From assembly GCF_015752045.1 (NCBI RefSeq), contig NZ_JADOUS010000005.1, positions 124,001-188,000 on the forward strand: a stretch of 64,000 bases of DNA, read 5' to 3'. Positions within the stretch are counted from its first letter, which is position 1. Each line of letters begins with the position of its first letter. Shown here one piece after another: positions 7,968 to 16,995 of this stretch. Made by a program: the position numbers and the translations under genes. The notes below the pieces were generated by a model. It was not told the origin of the DNA, made no database searches, and saw only the letters and a program-made list of their open reading frames with translations. This stretch comes from Arthrobacter_D sp015752045 (GTDB lineage Bacteria > Actinomycetota > Actinomycetes > Actinomycetales > Micrococcaceae).

Positions 7968-8004
7968 ACGCAGTGCTCCTGGCTGACCCGTTCGCAGTCA
8001 GGAG

Positions 8005-8040
8005 TCCGTACGGCCCGGAAGAGGCGCCGGGCCGTACGGA
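8005..8040 (+). promoter_or_regulatory. Perfect 14-bp hairpin in leader of the flavoprotein gene
   Basis: TCCGTACGGCCCGG (8005-8018) and its exact reverse complement (8027-8040) flank an 8-nt loop. The hairpin ends 16 nt before the GGAGGT ribosome site (8056-8061) of the gene at 8068. No T-run follows, so a simple terminator is unlikely. An operator or leader RNA structure is possible. Confidence 0.55.
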
Positions 8041-8067
8041 ATTCATGCTTCGTGTGGAGGTAGCCCG

Positions 8068-8712
8068 GTGGATTCCTTGCCGCTTGACCCTGTCCGCTCT
8101 GTCTCCGCGCCCGCCGTGGCCGAGCGGACCAGCACCGTGGTCATCGGCTCCGGACTGTCGGGTCTCGCCGTAGCCAGCGAACTCAGCCGTCGCGGTATCG
8201 ACGCGATCGTCGTCGAGAGCCTCGAGTGCTTCGACTCCGGGCCCATGCGCACCGTCATGACGGATTCCGCCTCCCTCTCGGAGCGCAACGAACTGATGCG
8301 GCTCCTGCGCGGCTACGCGACCGCCCACCGGATCGACGTCCGCCAGACCACCGTGGCCGAGCAGCTCTGCATCATCGGTCACCCCCAGCTCATCAAGGCT
8401 CCGGCGGAGCGCAAGAAGTGGGCCATCCAGACGGCGGACGGGGTCCTCCTCGCCGACCACGTGGTCCTCACGAAGTTCCCGCAGAACGAACTGCGCAGGT
8501 TCCTGCGCTCGATGGACATCGCGATCGGCCGCGACTTCAAGGACACCCTGCGTGCGATCGGGCTCTACCTCGTGGGAGTCGGTGAACTGCTGACGCCCTC
8601 CACCAGGGAGATCATCCGCCAGGCGAAGCTGGTCAGCGATGCCATCGTGGAGCAGGGCCCGTCCGCCCTGCACCGCCTCGCACCGCCACGCGCAGCGATC
8701 TCGCCCCTGTAG
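8068..8712 (+). CDS. Short FAD/NAD(P)-binding Rossmann protein
   Basis: 214 residues. Residues 22-50 form a dinucleotide-binding fold start: VVIGSGLSGLAVASELSRRG with GxGxxG, and an acidic residue ending strand 2 (VVES). The remainder carries ADHVVLTKFPQN and a helical C-terminus, without the second half of FMO or thioredoxin-reductase-like enzymes, which are usually 300-450 residues. It may be a truncated or regulatory flavoprotein. GTG start with TGGAGGT upstream. Convergent with the CopC gene. Enzymatic activity not predictable. Confidence 0.7.
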   Translation: MDSLPLDPVRSVSAPAVAERTSTVVIGSGLSGLAVASELSRRGIDAIVVESLECFDSGPMRTVMTDSASLSERNELMRLLRGYATAHRIDVRQTTVAEQLCIIGHPQLIKAPAERKKWAIQTADGVLLADHVVLTKFPQNELRRFLRSMDIAIGRDFKDTLRAIGLYLVGVGELLTPSTREIIRQAKLVSDAIVEQGPSALHRLAPPRAAISPL

Positions 8713-8747
8713 ACGGGGGAGCCCCGGAGGACCCTGCCTGCAGGCGC

Positions 8748-9365
8748 CTACTTGCCGGCGCCGAGCCGCTTCCGCGCCGTGACCGCGAGCGCGACGGCGA
8801 TGGCCACGAGCGCCGCGATCATGAGGACGATGCTCCACGGGAAGTCGCTCACGCCGGCCTGCTGGGTCTGGTCGTCCTGGACGTCCAGGGGACCGGCCGT
8901 GCTCGCGGTGTCCGGCGCCGTCGCCCCGCCCTCCTGCGTGGTGAACGCGAAGGAGCCCTCGATGGGGTGGGAGTCCGCGCTGACCACCCGCCAGTTGACG
9001 GTGTACTCGCCCGCAGGGGCACCCGGGCGCAACGGCTGGGTGGCCGAGCGGTCGACGATCTCCGCGGGGCCGTCCGCCCAGTCCGCCCCGGACTCGTCGA
9101 GGACCTGGATCTGCGCGCCGATCCCGGACGGCACGCTGGTGAAGCCGAGTTCGAGGCTCGGCGGCAGCACGTCGACCGTGGCGCCCTCCGCCGGATTGCT
9201 CCCGGTCAGTTCGTCGTGAGCGGTCGCGGCGCCGCCGGCTCCCAGGAGCATGGCGAGCGTGAGCAGGACGGCGGGGACGAGCGCGGCGAGGGGCCGGCCG
9301 GGACGACGGCGGAGACGGCGGGAGGTCGCCGCGGGCCGGGAGGGCAGGAGGAGGAAGGCAGCCAT
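8748..9365 (-). CDS. CopC-domain copper resistance protein, membrane anchored
   Basis: 205 residues. Long basic N-terminus and signal peptide cleaved before HDELTGSNPAEGA, giving the N-terminal histidine that binds copper in CopC. The domain (to about residue 145) keeps WRVVSADSHPIEGSFAF, with the second conserved His. A linker and one membrane helix (about 172-195) with a basic tail follow. It binds copper outside the cell, as in YcnJ/PcoC-type proteins. No CopD or DUF1775 gene is adjacent, unlike many actinobacterial loci. Confidence 0.88.
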   Translation of the reverse strand: MAAFLLLPSRPAATSRRLRRRPGRPLAALVPAVLLTLAMLLGAGGAATAHDELTGSNPAEGATVDVLPPSLELGFTSVPSGIGAQIQVLDESGADWADGPAEIVDRSATQPLRPGAPAGEYTVNWRVVSADSHPIEGSFAFTTQEGGATAPDTASTAGPLDVQDDQTQQAGVSDFPWSIVLMIAALVAIAVALAVTARKRLGAGK

Positions 9366-9499
9366 GGTCCCACCCTACGTGGCGTCCCTGATGGGGCGCT
9401 GGGACGCCGGGCTCCCCGCCGGCGTCCGTCACGAAGGGGTCCCGGAGGTGCCACCGGGATAGAATTTCCCCGACCCGCCCCTTCCCCCTAGGACCTCCC

Positions 9500-10951
9500 A
9501 TGCTCAAAACCGGTTCCGCGCTGGATCGCTACTTCCACATCACCCAGCGGGGGTCGTCCGTCTCCCGCGAGATCCGGGGCGGACTCGCGACCTTCTTCGC
9601 CATGAGCTACATCGTGGTGCTCAACCCGCTCATCCTCGCCGGTGCCGATTCCTCGGGCGCCGAGCTCGGTTTCGAGCGCGTCGCCGCGGTGACCGCGCTC
9701 GTGGCCGGCATCCTGACCATCGTCATGGGCGCCTGGGCCAAGTACCCCTTCGCCCTCGCCACCGGACTCGGCGTCAACGCGTTCGTCGCCATCACCGTCG
9801 CCACGAATCCCGGGCTAACCTGGCCGGACATCATGGGCCTGGTCATGCTCGCGGGCCTCACCATGCTCGTGCTGGTCCTGACCGGCTTCCGCACGGCGGT
9901 CTTCAACGCCGTCCCCGAGAGCCTGAAGATCGCGATCGTGGTGGGCATCGGCCTGTTCATCGCCCTGATCGGCCTGGTCAATGCCGGCTTCGTGCGCCGC
10001 ATCCCCGACGTCGCCAACACCACCGTGCCCGTGGGGCTCGGCTTCGGCGGCGTCCTCATCGGCTGGCCCACGCTGGTCTTCGTCTTCGGCCTGATCCTGA
10101 CGATCGCCCTGGTGGTCCGCAGGGTGCGCGGGGCGATCCTCATCGGCGTGCTCGCCGCGACCGTGCTCGCCGTCGTCCTCGAAGCCGTCTTCGACATCGG
10201 TGCCAGCTTCACGCCGGGCCAGGAGCCGAACCCCGCCGGCTGGTCGCTGGTGGTCCCGGAGCTCCCGTCGGGCTCGTGGATCGGCGTCCCGGACCTCAGC
10301 CTCATCGGCAACGTGAGCCTGTTCGGAGCCTTCGGGCATCTCGGCGGGACCGCCGCGGCGCTGCTGACCTTCACCATCCTCCTGAGCATCTTCTTCGACG
10401 CCATGGGGACGATGGTGGGTCTTGCGAACGAGGCGAAGCTCGTCGACGGCAAGGGCGACATCCCGGGCGTGAACCGCGTCCTCGTGGTCGACGCCCTCGG
10501 GGCCGTGGCCGGCGGCGCCGGGTCCGTCTCGTCCAACCAGATCTACGTCGAATCCGGTGCCGGCATCGGCGAGGGAGCCCGGACGGGCCTCGCGAACGTT
10601 GTGACGGGCGTGCTGTTCCTCCTGGCGATGTTCTTCACCCCGCTCATCAGCCTGGTGCCGTTCGAGGCCGTGGCGCCGGCCCTCGTGGTGGTGGGCTTCA
10701 TGATGGTGGCGCAGGTGGGGCGCATCGACTTCGACGACTGGGGCATCGCCATCCCTGCGTTCCTGACCTTCACGCTGATGCCGTTCACCTACTCGATCGC
10801 GAACGGCCTCGGTGCGGGCTTCATCGCGTTCGTGCTGATTCGCGCCATCCAGGGCCGCGGCCGCGAGGTGCACCCGCTGATGTGGGTCGTGGCCGCGGCG
10901 TTCGTCGTGTTCTTCGGCATCGGGCCGATCGAGGAGATCCTCGGCGTCTGA
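9500..10951 (+). CDS. NCS2 family nucleobase permease (AzgA/PbuG-like)
   Basis: 483 residues with about 12 membrane segments. N-terminus REIRGGLATFFAMSYIVVLNP and the motif ATGLGVNAFVAI are hallmarks of the adenine/guanine/hypoxanthine proton symporters; later FFDAMGTMVGLANEAKLVDG is also typical. Imports purine bases. Start ATG 9500 has a poor Shine-Dalgarno; a good -10 element TAGAAT is at 9460-9465. Divergent from the CopC gene and convergent with the hydroxybutyrate dehydrogenase, from which a strong hairpin separates it. Confidence 0.92.
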   Translation: MLKTGSALDRYFHITQRGSSVSREIRGGLATFFAMSYIVVLNPLILAGADSSGAELGFERVAAVTALVAGILTIVMGAWAKYPFALATGLGVNAFVAITVATNPGLTWPDIMGLVMLAGLTMLVLVLTGFRTAVFNAVPESLKIAIVVGIGLFIALIGLVNAGFVRRIPDVANTTVPVGLGFGGVLIGWPTLVFVFGLILTIALVVRRVRGAILIGVLAATVLAVVLEAVFDIGASFTPGQEPNPAGWSLVVPELPSGSWIGVPDLSLIGNVSLFGAFGHLGGTAAALLTFTILLSIFFDAMGTMVGLANEAKLVDGKGDIPGVNRVLVVDALGAVAGGAGSVSSNQIYVESGAGIGEGARTGLANVVTGVLFLLAMFFTPLISLVPFEAVAPALVVVGFMMVAQVGRIDFDDWGIAIPAFLTFTLMPFTYSIANGLGAGFIAFVLIRAIQGRGREVHPLMWVVAAAFVVFFGIGPIEEILGV

Positions 10952-11055
10952 CCGGTCGGCCCGGCGACGTCACCCGACACTCCCCTGGATCCGCCCGCCC
11001 GGTGGTCATGATCGAACATGCCCGCCGGGCGGGAGCCATCACTGGGCGGAACCGA

Positions 11056-11081
11056 CGACGGCGGTCGGGGGACCGCCGTCG
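11056..11081. terminator. Bidirectional hairpin terminator
   Basis: Perfect 11-bp stem (11056-11066 with 11071-11081) and GGGG loop between the convergent permease and dehydrogenase genes. No clear T-run. Confidence 0.65.
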
Positions 11082-11102
11082 CCGCCTCCCCGCCGTCGGG
11101 CG

Positions 11103-11888
11103 TCAGCGGGCGGACCAGCCGCCGTCCATGACGTAGGAGGAGCCGGTGACCATCCCTGCGTCGTCGCCCGCCAGCCACGCGACGAGCGAGGCGACCTCCT
11201 CCGGCTCCACGAGCCGTTTGATCGCAGCCTCGGTGAGCATGATCTTCTCGAGGACCTCCTCCTCGCTGATGCCGTGCAGGCGTGCCTGGTCGACCAGCTG
11301 GTGCTCGACCAGCGGCGTCCGGACGTAGCCCGGGTTCACGCAGTTGCTCGTGACGCCGTGGGCGCCGCCCTCCAGGGCCGTGACCTTGGAGAGCCCCTCG
11401 AGGCCGTGCTTGGCGGTGACGTAGGCGGCCTTGAACGGTGAGGCCCGCAGCCCGTGGACCGACGAGATGTTGATGATCCGGCCGAAGCCCCGTGCGTACA
11501 TCCCGGGGAGCGCGGCGCGGATGAGGAGGAACGGCACCTCGACCATCAGCCGCTGGATGCGGCGGAAGTCCTCCGGATCGAATTCCTCGAGGGGGCTGAC
11601 GGTCTGGATCCCGGCGTTGTTCACGAGGATGTCCGCCTCGAGGGTCAGCGTCTCGAGCGCCCGTGTGTCGAGGAGGTCCACCGCCCATGCATCGCCGCCG
11701 AGGTCGGCGGCCAGGTCTCCGGCGCCGGCCTCGTCCCGGTCCGCGACCACGACGTGCGCACCCCGTCCGGCGAGCGCACGGGCACAGGCCGCACCGATGC
11801 CGCTCGCACCGCCCGTGACCAGGGCCCGTCGGCCGGACAGCGGCCCCGCCGTCAGGGCGGGGGCCGGCTGGGACGCCGTCGTGCTCAT
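11103..11888 (-). CDS. 3-hydroxybutyrate dehydrogenase (SDR family)
   Basis: 261 residues, cytoplasmic. Short-chain dehydrogenase: NAD-binding TGGASGIG (about residues 26-33), NNAG, and catalytic Ser in INISSVHG with YVTAKHG (Tyr-x3-Lys). The stretch SSVHGLRASPFKAAYVTAKH and the C-terminal MDGGWSAR are characteristic of D-3-hydroxybutyrate dehydrogenases, which interconvert 3-hydroxybutyrate and acetoacetate. Its ATG overlaps the stop of the upstream MHS transporter (ATGA), so uptake and oxidation are coupled; use of 3-hydroxybutyrate or a related acid as carbon source is inferred. Confidence 0.88.
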   Translation of the reverse strand: MSTTASQPAPALTAGPLSGRRALVTGGASGIGAACARALAGRGAHVVVADRDEAGAGDLAADLGGDAWAVDLLDTRALETLTLEADILVNNAGIQTVSPLEEFDPEDFRRIQRLMVEVPFLLIRAALPGMYARGFGRIINISSVHGLRASPFKAAYVTAKHGLEGLSKVTALEGGAHGVTSNCVNPGYVRTPLVEHQLVDQARLHGISEEEVLEKIMLTEAAIKRLVEPEEVASLVAWLAGDDAGMVTGSSYVMDGGWSAR

Positions 11889-13291
11889 CGCTCGACCTGT
11901 CCTGCGAGCGGCTCGTCCAGGCCGTGGCGGCGCGCATCCTCGGCGTCGACCTCGCGCAGGGAGGCTCCGCGGGTCTCCTTCAGGGTCAGGACCGCGACCA
12001 TGGTGATCCCGCAGGCGATCAGGAGGTAGATGGCCACGGGAACCCAGCTGCCGTACTCCTGCAGGAGGGCCGTCGCGATGATCGGTGCGAGGGATCCTGC
12101 GAGGATCGAGGTCACCTGGTATCCCAGGGAGACGCCCGAATAGCGCATGCGGGTGGGGAACATCTCCGACATGATGGCGGGCTGGCCCGCGTACATGAAG
12201 GCGTGGAAGACGAGGCCGATCGTGACCGCCAGGATGATCAGGAACGGGTTCAGGGTGTCGAACATCGGGAAGGCGAAGAACGCCCAGGTGGCGCCGAGGA
12301 CCACCCCGACCAGGTAGACGGGCTTGCGGCCGAACGCATCGGACAGCCGGCCCACCTGCGGGATGACGAGGAAGTGGACCACGTGCGCGATCAGCAGGGC
12401 CAGGAGGAGCTGCGAGGTGTCGTACTGGTGGACGGTCTTGAGGTACACGATCGTGAAGCTGACGATGATGTAGTAGAGGATGTTCTCGGCGAACCGCAGG
12501 CCCATGGCCCCGAGGACTCCCCTGGGGTAGCGCTTGACCACTTCGAGGACGCCGTAGCTGACCGCCTTCTCGGATTCGATCTTTTCGCGTGCCTCCAGGA
12601 AGATCGGCGCCTCGCTGACATGGGTCCGGATGTAGTAGCCGATCACCACGATGATCGCGGAGACCCAGAAGGCCACGCGCCAGCCCCAGCTGAGGAACTC
12701 GTCCTGCGGCAGGATCCAGCTCATGCCCAGCAGGACGAGCGTGGCGAGGAGGTTGCCCACCGGGACGGCCGCCTGCGGCCAGCTAGACCAGAATCCACGG
12801 GACCGGTCGGGGCTGTGCTCGGCGACGAGGAGCACGGCGCCGCCCCACTCCCCGCCGACGGCGAAGCCCTGGATGAAGCGCAGGATCACGAGCAGCGCCG
12901 GGGCCCAGTACCCGATCGAGTCGAACCCGGGGAGGCATCCCATGAGGAAGGTGGCGACGCCCACGAGGACGATGGTGAGCTGGAGCGTGTGCTTGCGTCC
13001 GAGCTTGTCACCGATCTGACCGAAGACGATCCCCCCGAGGGGCCGGGCCACGAAGCCGACGGCGTACGTCAGGAAGGCCGCGATGATGCCGTCGAGTTCG
13101 GAGCCTGCGTTGGGGAAGAAGAAGGTCCCGAAGACCAGGCTCGCGGCCGTCGCGTACAGGAAGAACTCGTACCACTCGACGACCGTCCCGACCATGGCGG
13201 CCGCGACGATCCGCTTGAGGCCCGACGCCTCTCCCGGTGTTCCGTCGCCCTGCCGGGCACTGGGGGTGTTCGAGCGTTGATTGACGCTCAT
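11885..13291 (-). CDS. MFS metabolite:H+ symporter (MHS family)
   Basis: 468 residues, 12 membrane segments. N-terminal VGTVVEWYEFFLYATAASLV and GQIGDKLGRKHTL match the MHS group (ShiA, ProP, KgtP relatives), which import organic acids with protons. Start ATG 13291 has AGAAGGAGATCCC in front; an upstream in-frame start would lack a ribosome site. First gene of a two-gene operon with the hydroxybutyrate dehydrogenase and divergent from a LysR gene. Substrate probably 3-hydroxybutyrate or acetoacetate, from context only. Confidence 0.9.
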   Translation of the reverse strand: MSVNQRSNTPSARQGDGTPGEASGLKRIVAAAMVGTVVEWYEFFLYATAASLVFGTFFFPNAGSELDGIIAAFLTYAVGFVARPLGGIVFGQIGDKLGRKHTLQLTIVLVGVATFLMGCLPGFDSIGYWAPALLVILRFIQGFAVGGEWGGAVLLVAEHSPDRSRGFWSSWPQAAVPVGNLLATLVLLGMSWILPQDEFLSWGWRVAFWVSAIIVVIGYYIRTHVSEAPIFLEAREKIESEKAVSYGVLEVVKRYPRGVLGAMGLRFAENILYYIIVSFTIVYLKTVHQYDTSQLLLALLIAHVVHFLVIPQVGRLSDAFGRKPVYLVGVVLGATWAFFAFPMFDTLNPFLIILAVTIGLVFHAFMYAGQPAIMSEMFPTRMRYSGVSLGYQVTSILAGSLAPIIATALLQEYGSWVPVAIYLLIACGITMVAVLTLKETRGASLREVDAEDARRHGLDEPLAGQVER

Positions 13292-13409
13292 GGGATCTCC
13301 TTCTGTCGACGCTGACACGGGTGCCGGCCCGCATCGGGGCCCTGGCTGGTTCTTCTCGAGTATCCCTGCGGCTTTCAGGCCCGCCAATGACCAGATCGGC
13401 ACCCGCGCT

Positions 13410-13423
13410 CTGCAATACTGCAG
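13410..13423. promoter_or_regulatory. Inverted repeat overlapping LysR promoter
   Basis: CTGCAATACTGCAG: 5-bp arms around ATAC. AATACT (13414-13419) inside it looks like a -10 box 6 nt before the LysR start, so the gene may be leaderless and autoregulated. The site also lies upstream of the divergent transporter operon. Confidence 0.45.
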
Positions 13424-13425
13424 AT

Positions 13426-14331
13426 ATGTCCGAGCCCAATGCCCAGGATCTCGTGGTGCTGCTCGCCGTCGCCCAGAGCGGGCGCTTCACCACGGCCGGG
13501 GATTCGCTGGGGCTGAACCACACCACGGTGTCCCGGCGGATCGCGGCCCTGGAGAGGGCGCTCGGGGGGCGGGTGCTCTCCCGTGGCAGCGGCGGATGGG
13601 AACTGACGGACCTGGGCCGGCGCGCGGCGGACGCGGCGGCGGTCGTCGCGGAGGCGGTCGCCCGACTGGCCGACGACGACGGCGCGCTCTCGGGCGTGGT
13701 GCGGATGAGTGCCACCGACGGCTTCAGCGCCTTCATCGCCGCCCCCGCCTTCGCCCGGCTGCGGGCCGCCAATCCCCTGCTGCGGATCGAGATCGTCACC
13801 GCGACCCGCCGGGCCTCGCAGACACGGACGGGCCTCGACTTCGAGGTGGTGGTCGGCGAACCGCAGGTGCACCGGGCGGAGGCGGAGCGGCTGGGCGCCT
13901 ATGTCCTCGGGCTGTATGCCTCCAGGGAGTACCTCGCAGCGCACGGTTCGCCGGCGACGCTCGAGGACGCCATGGACCATCAGCTCGTGTACTTCATCGA
14001 CGCGATGCTGCAGGTGGACAGCCTCGACGCACCCCGCCGGCTCCTGCCCTCCATGCGCGATGCCCTGAGCTCGACCAACGTCTTCGTCCACGTCGAGGCC
14101 ACCCGCGCCGGCGCAGGGCTCGGCCTGCTGCCCTGCTTCATGGCCGATCGGCACCCCGACCTCGTCCGGATCCTCCCCGACGACGTCGCGGAGGAACTCG
14201 ACTACTGGCTCGTGGTGCGGGCTGACGCGCTGCGCCAACCGGCGATCGCCGCCGTCGTCGACGCCCTGAGGCGTTCGACCGCGGCCATGGAGCCGCAGCT
14301 GCTCGGACGGCGCCCCGAACCGGCCGGATGA
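13426..14331 (+). CDS. LysR family transcriptional regulator
   Basis: 301 residues. N-terminal winged helix (residues 5-65) with SGRFTTAGDSLGLNHTTVSRRIAALERALG, then a substrate-binding domain. Divergent from the MHS transporter/hydroxybutyrate dehydrogenase operon, its likely target, with 134 bp between the starts. Start ATG 13426 is preceded by a -10-like box but no Shine-Dalgarno. Its stop lies 12 bp from the convergent antiporter stop. Confidence 0.9.
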   Translation: MSEPNAQDLVVLLAVAQSGRFTTAGDSLGLNHTTVSRRIAALERALGGRVLSRGSGGWELTDLGRRAADAAAVVAEAVARLADDDGALSGVVRMSATDGFSAFIAAPAFARLRAANPLLRIEIVTATRRASQTRTGLDFEVVVGEPQVHRAEAERLGAYVLGLYASREYLAAHGSPATLEDAMDHQLVYFIDAMLQVDSLDAPRRLLPSMRDALSSTNVFVHVEATRAGAGLGLLPCFMADRHPDLVRILPDDVAEELDYWLVVRADALRQPAIAAVVDALRRSTAAMEPQLLGRRPEPAG

Positions 14332-14343
14332 GACGCCGCAGGG

Positions 14344-16074
14344 TCAGGAAGTACCGCCCCGCGGCCGGAGCCGCGCCTCCTCGACGTCCAGGATGCGCTG
14401 CGCCCTGGAGAGCACGCGCGAGGGGTAGGTGCCGCGGGCGCGGGCCGCTAGCAGCGCCTGCCGCTCCGCCTCGAGCACGGCCAGCCGGAGGTCCCGGTAC
14501 TGCCGGTGCGGGGACCGCACCAGCTTCCGTTCGGGCAGCCGCGCCCTCTCCCACTCGAACTCCGTCCGCATGCCCGTGTCCGCCCGGACGCGGTCCAGGA
14601 CGTCGTCGTCCACCTCGATGTCCTCGCCCACGATGACCTGCGGGTCGTCCAGCACGCGCAGTCCCTCGATGCGCAGCTCGCCGAACAGGGTGGCCGACGC
14701 CTCGCGGTCGCTGTCCGCGTCGACGCCCTCGATCCTCAGCACCCGGATGAGCAGGGGCAGCGTGCCGCCCTGCACCAGCAGCGTGGTCACCGCGACGGTG
14801 AACGCGATCAGCACCAGCTGCTCCCGGTAGGCGAAGGACTCCGGCAGGGACTGCGCCGCCGCAAGCGTCACGACGCCGCGCATCCCGGACCAGCCGAGCA
14901 CCGTGGCGCCCTTCCAGCCGAACCCCTCCCGCCGTTCGAGTTCGAGGTCCGCCTTCCGGCGCCGGTACAGCCGCGTGAGGACGCGCTTGCGCCGCTCCTG
15001 CCGCGCGTCGAGCGTCCGGATGTCCTTGAGCCGGCCGAGTCCGCGGCCCAGCTGTACCGTGCGGCGCTCGGCACGACTCGGCAGGCGGCGCATGAGCAGC
15101 ACGAGGGGGAAGACCCAGAGGAAGCGCAGCACGATCAGGGTGAGGGTTGCGAGGAGTCCGATGAGGATCGTCTGCCCCACGGTCAGGAGGGATTCGTCGA
15201 TGTTCTGCAGCAGGCTCCGCACCTCGAGGCCGATGATCAGGAAGACGCCGTTCTCCAGCAGGAACTGGACCGTCCGCCAGTTCACGTTGTCGCTGATCCG
15301 CGCGCGGGCATCCAACCGGCTGGCGCTGTGGTGCCCCGTGTAGATCCCGGCGACCACAACCGCGAGGACGCCGGACGCGCCGAGCTCCTCGGCCGGGATG
15401 AAGGCGATGAACGGCACGGCGAGGGAGAGCGCGGTGTCGAGGACCGGGTCGGCGAGGCGGGACCGGACGAAGACCGTCACCACGCCGACCGCGTATCCCA
15501 CCATCACCGCGACCACGACGGCGAAGGCGAAGTCGGCCGCGGCCGCACCGAAGCCGGCCAGCGCCCCCGCGGATGCGGCGATGGCGCTGCGCAGCAGGAC
15601 GAGGGCCGTGGCGTCGTTGACGAGGCCCTCCCCCTCCAGCACCGTCAGCAGCCGGGGCGGGAGCCCGAGCCGGCGCCCGATCGAGGTTGCGGCGACAGCG
15701 TCGGGCGGGCTGATCACGGCACCCACGGCGATCGCCGCCGCGAGTCCGAGGCCCGGCAGCAGGGCGTTCAGCAGGAACCCGGTGGCGAAGGCGGAGACGA
15801 TGACCAGGGCCACGGACAGGCTCGCGATCGGGGTGACGTTGCGGCGGAAGTCGGTGACGGGAGTCTTGATCGCCGCCGCATACAGCAGGGGCGGCAGCAC
15901 GCCCATCAGGATCACCTCGTCCGGGATGCTGAAACTCGGTACGCCGGGCACGAAGGAGAGCACGATGCCGACCACGACGAGGATGAGCGGGGCAGCGACC
16001 CCCACACGCCTCGAGAGCACGGCCACCCCTACCAGGACGGCGATTCCGATGATGCCGAGCAGTCCCAGTTCCAC
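14344..16074 (-). CDS. CPA1 family Na+/H+ antiporter
   Basis: 576 residues: about 12 membrane segments to residue 430, then a hydrophilic C-terminal tail of about 140 residues rich in Arg/Glu. Ion-site motifs are present: ISPPDAVAATSIGRRLGLPP and EGEGLVNDATALVL. Exchanges protons for sodium or potassium and controls pH and salt. Resembles YjcE/Nhe-type members with a long regulatory tail. Starts at ATG 16074. Stands alone, downstream of the spermidine-synthase-like gene. Confidence 0.92.
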   Translation of the reverse strand: MELGLLGIIGIAVLVGVAVLSRRVGVAAPLILVVVGIVLSFVPGVPSFSIPDEVILMGVLPPLLYAAAIKTPVTDFRRNVTPIASLSVALVIVSAFATGFLLNALLPGLGLAAAIAVGAVISPPDAVAATSIGRRLGLPPRLLTVLEGEGLVNDATALVLLRSAIAASAGALAGFGAAAADFAFAVVVAVMVGYAVGVVTVFVRSRLADPVLDTALSLAVPFIAFIPAEELGASGVLAVVVAGIYTGHHSASRLDARARISDNVNWRTVQFLLENGVFLIIGLEVRSLLQNIDESLLTVGQTILIGLLATLTLIVLRFLWVFPLVLLMRRLPSRAERRTVQLGRGLGRLKDIRTLDARQERRKRVLTRLYRRRKADLELERREGFGWKGATVLGWSGMRGVVTLAAAQSLPESFAYREQLVLIAFTVAVTTLLVQGGTLPLLIRVLRIEGVDADSDREASATLFGELRIEGLRVLDDPQVIVGEDIEVDDDVLDRVRADTGMRTEFEWERARLPERKLVRSPHRQYRDLRLAVLEAERQALLAARARGTYPSRVLSRAQRILDVEEARLRPRGGTS

Positions 16075-16156
16075 CCTGACAGCCTAGTGCGCGGCGGCCG
16101 CCGCCGACCCCGGCTGATCCGTCCGCCCGACCCCTTCCGGGATGCGTGCCGGGACG

Positions 16157-16981
16157 CTAGTGCCCGGTCTGATCGGTGAGGACCTGGGCGCCTGCGGCGA
16201 AGGTCCTCACGCGGGCGTCCTGCCAGAGGTGCGCGGGAACACCGCCGCCGAGCAGTTCCCTGGCCAGCCCGGGATCCTCGGCCAGGGGTGCGTCGCTGCC
16301 GGCGATGATCACGTTGCCGTAGCGCCGGCCCTTGAGCATCGCGGGATCGGCGATGATCGCGGTGTGCCTGAACTCGGCGGCGATCGTCGCGGCCTCCCGC
16401 CGGGCCATCGCCAGATTCGGGCTGTCACCGCAGTTGACGAGGTAGACGCCGTCGGCCGCGAGCACGCGCTTGGCCGCACGGGTGAACTCGGTGGTCGTCA
16501 GGGGAGGGGGCGTGACCGCCCCCGCGAACACGTCCCGGATGACGAGGTCGCGGCTGTCCCCGGTGAGGGACTCCGTCACGGCGCGGGCCTCCCCGACCCG
16601 GATCCGCACCAGGGGCGCCCGCGGCAGGTCGAACCACGTCCGGACCAGCTCCGCGAGGCGACCGTCGAGTTCGACGACCACCTGCCGGGCCTGGGCGTGG
16701 CTCGCGGCGAAGCGGCGCGCGAGCGAACACGCCCCTCCCCCGAGATGCAGCACCCGCAGCCGTTCCGACGGCGCCCAGCGGGAATCGACGAGCGAGGCGA
16801 TCCAGTGCATGTATTCGAAGTCCAGGTGCAGCGGATCGTCCAGGTCGATATGGGAGCTCGGGACGCCGTTGACGCGCAGGACCCAGCCGTTGGGGCTGTA
16901 CGGATCGGGCTCGAGCTCGCACGTCCCGGTGTCGATCGGGAACTCGCCGATCTCGGGGCGTGGCCCTGCCGGTTTTGCCAT
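16157..16981 (-). CDS. Spermidine-synthase-like methyltransferase-fold protein
   Basis: 274 residues, cytoplasmic. Rossmann-like fold with VLHLGGGACSLARRFAAS (nucleotide/decarboxy-SAM loop), VVVELDGRLAELVR and LVIRDVFAGAVTPPPLTT, which match spermidine synthase-like proteins of actinobacteria. Aminopropyl transfer is not certain; many actinobacterial members lack a proven activity. ATG 16981 follows GAGAAGG, 14 bp after the stop of the GNAT gene, so the two form an operon. Confidence 0.78.
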   Translation of the reverse strand: MAKPAGPRPEIGEFPIDTGTCELEPDPYSPNGWVLRVNGVPSSHIDLDDPLHLDFEYMHWIASLVDSRWAPSERLRVLHLGGGACSLARRFAASHAQARQVVVELDGRLAELVRTWFDLPRAPLVRIRVGEARAVTESLTGDSRDLVIRDVFAGAVTPPPLTTTEFTRAAKRVLAADGVYLVNCGDSPNLAMARREAATIAAEFRHTAIIADPAMLKGRRYGNVIIAGSDAPLAEDPGLARELLGGGVPAHLWQDARVRTFAAGAQVLTDQTGH

Positions 16982-16995
16982 CTTCGAAAGCCTTC

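Noticed and set aside
14506..16179. Long plus-strand open frame opposite the antiporter
   Set aside because: Arg/Gln/Gly-rich shadow of the minus-strand gene, with no motif or ribosome site. The antiporter motifs are intact on the other strand.
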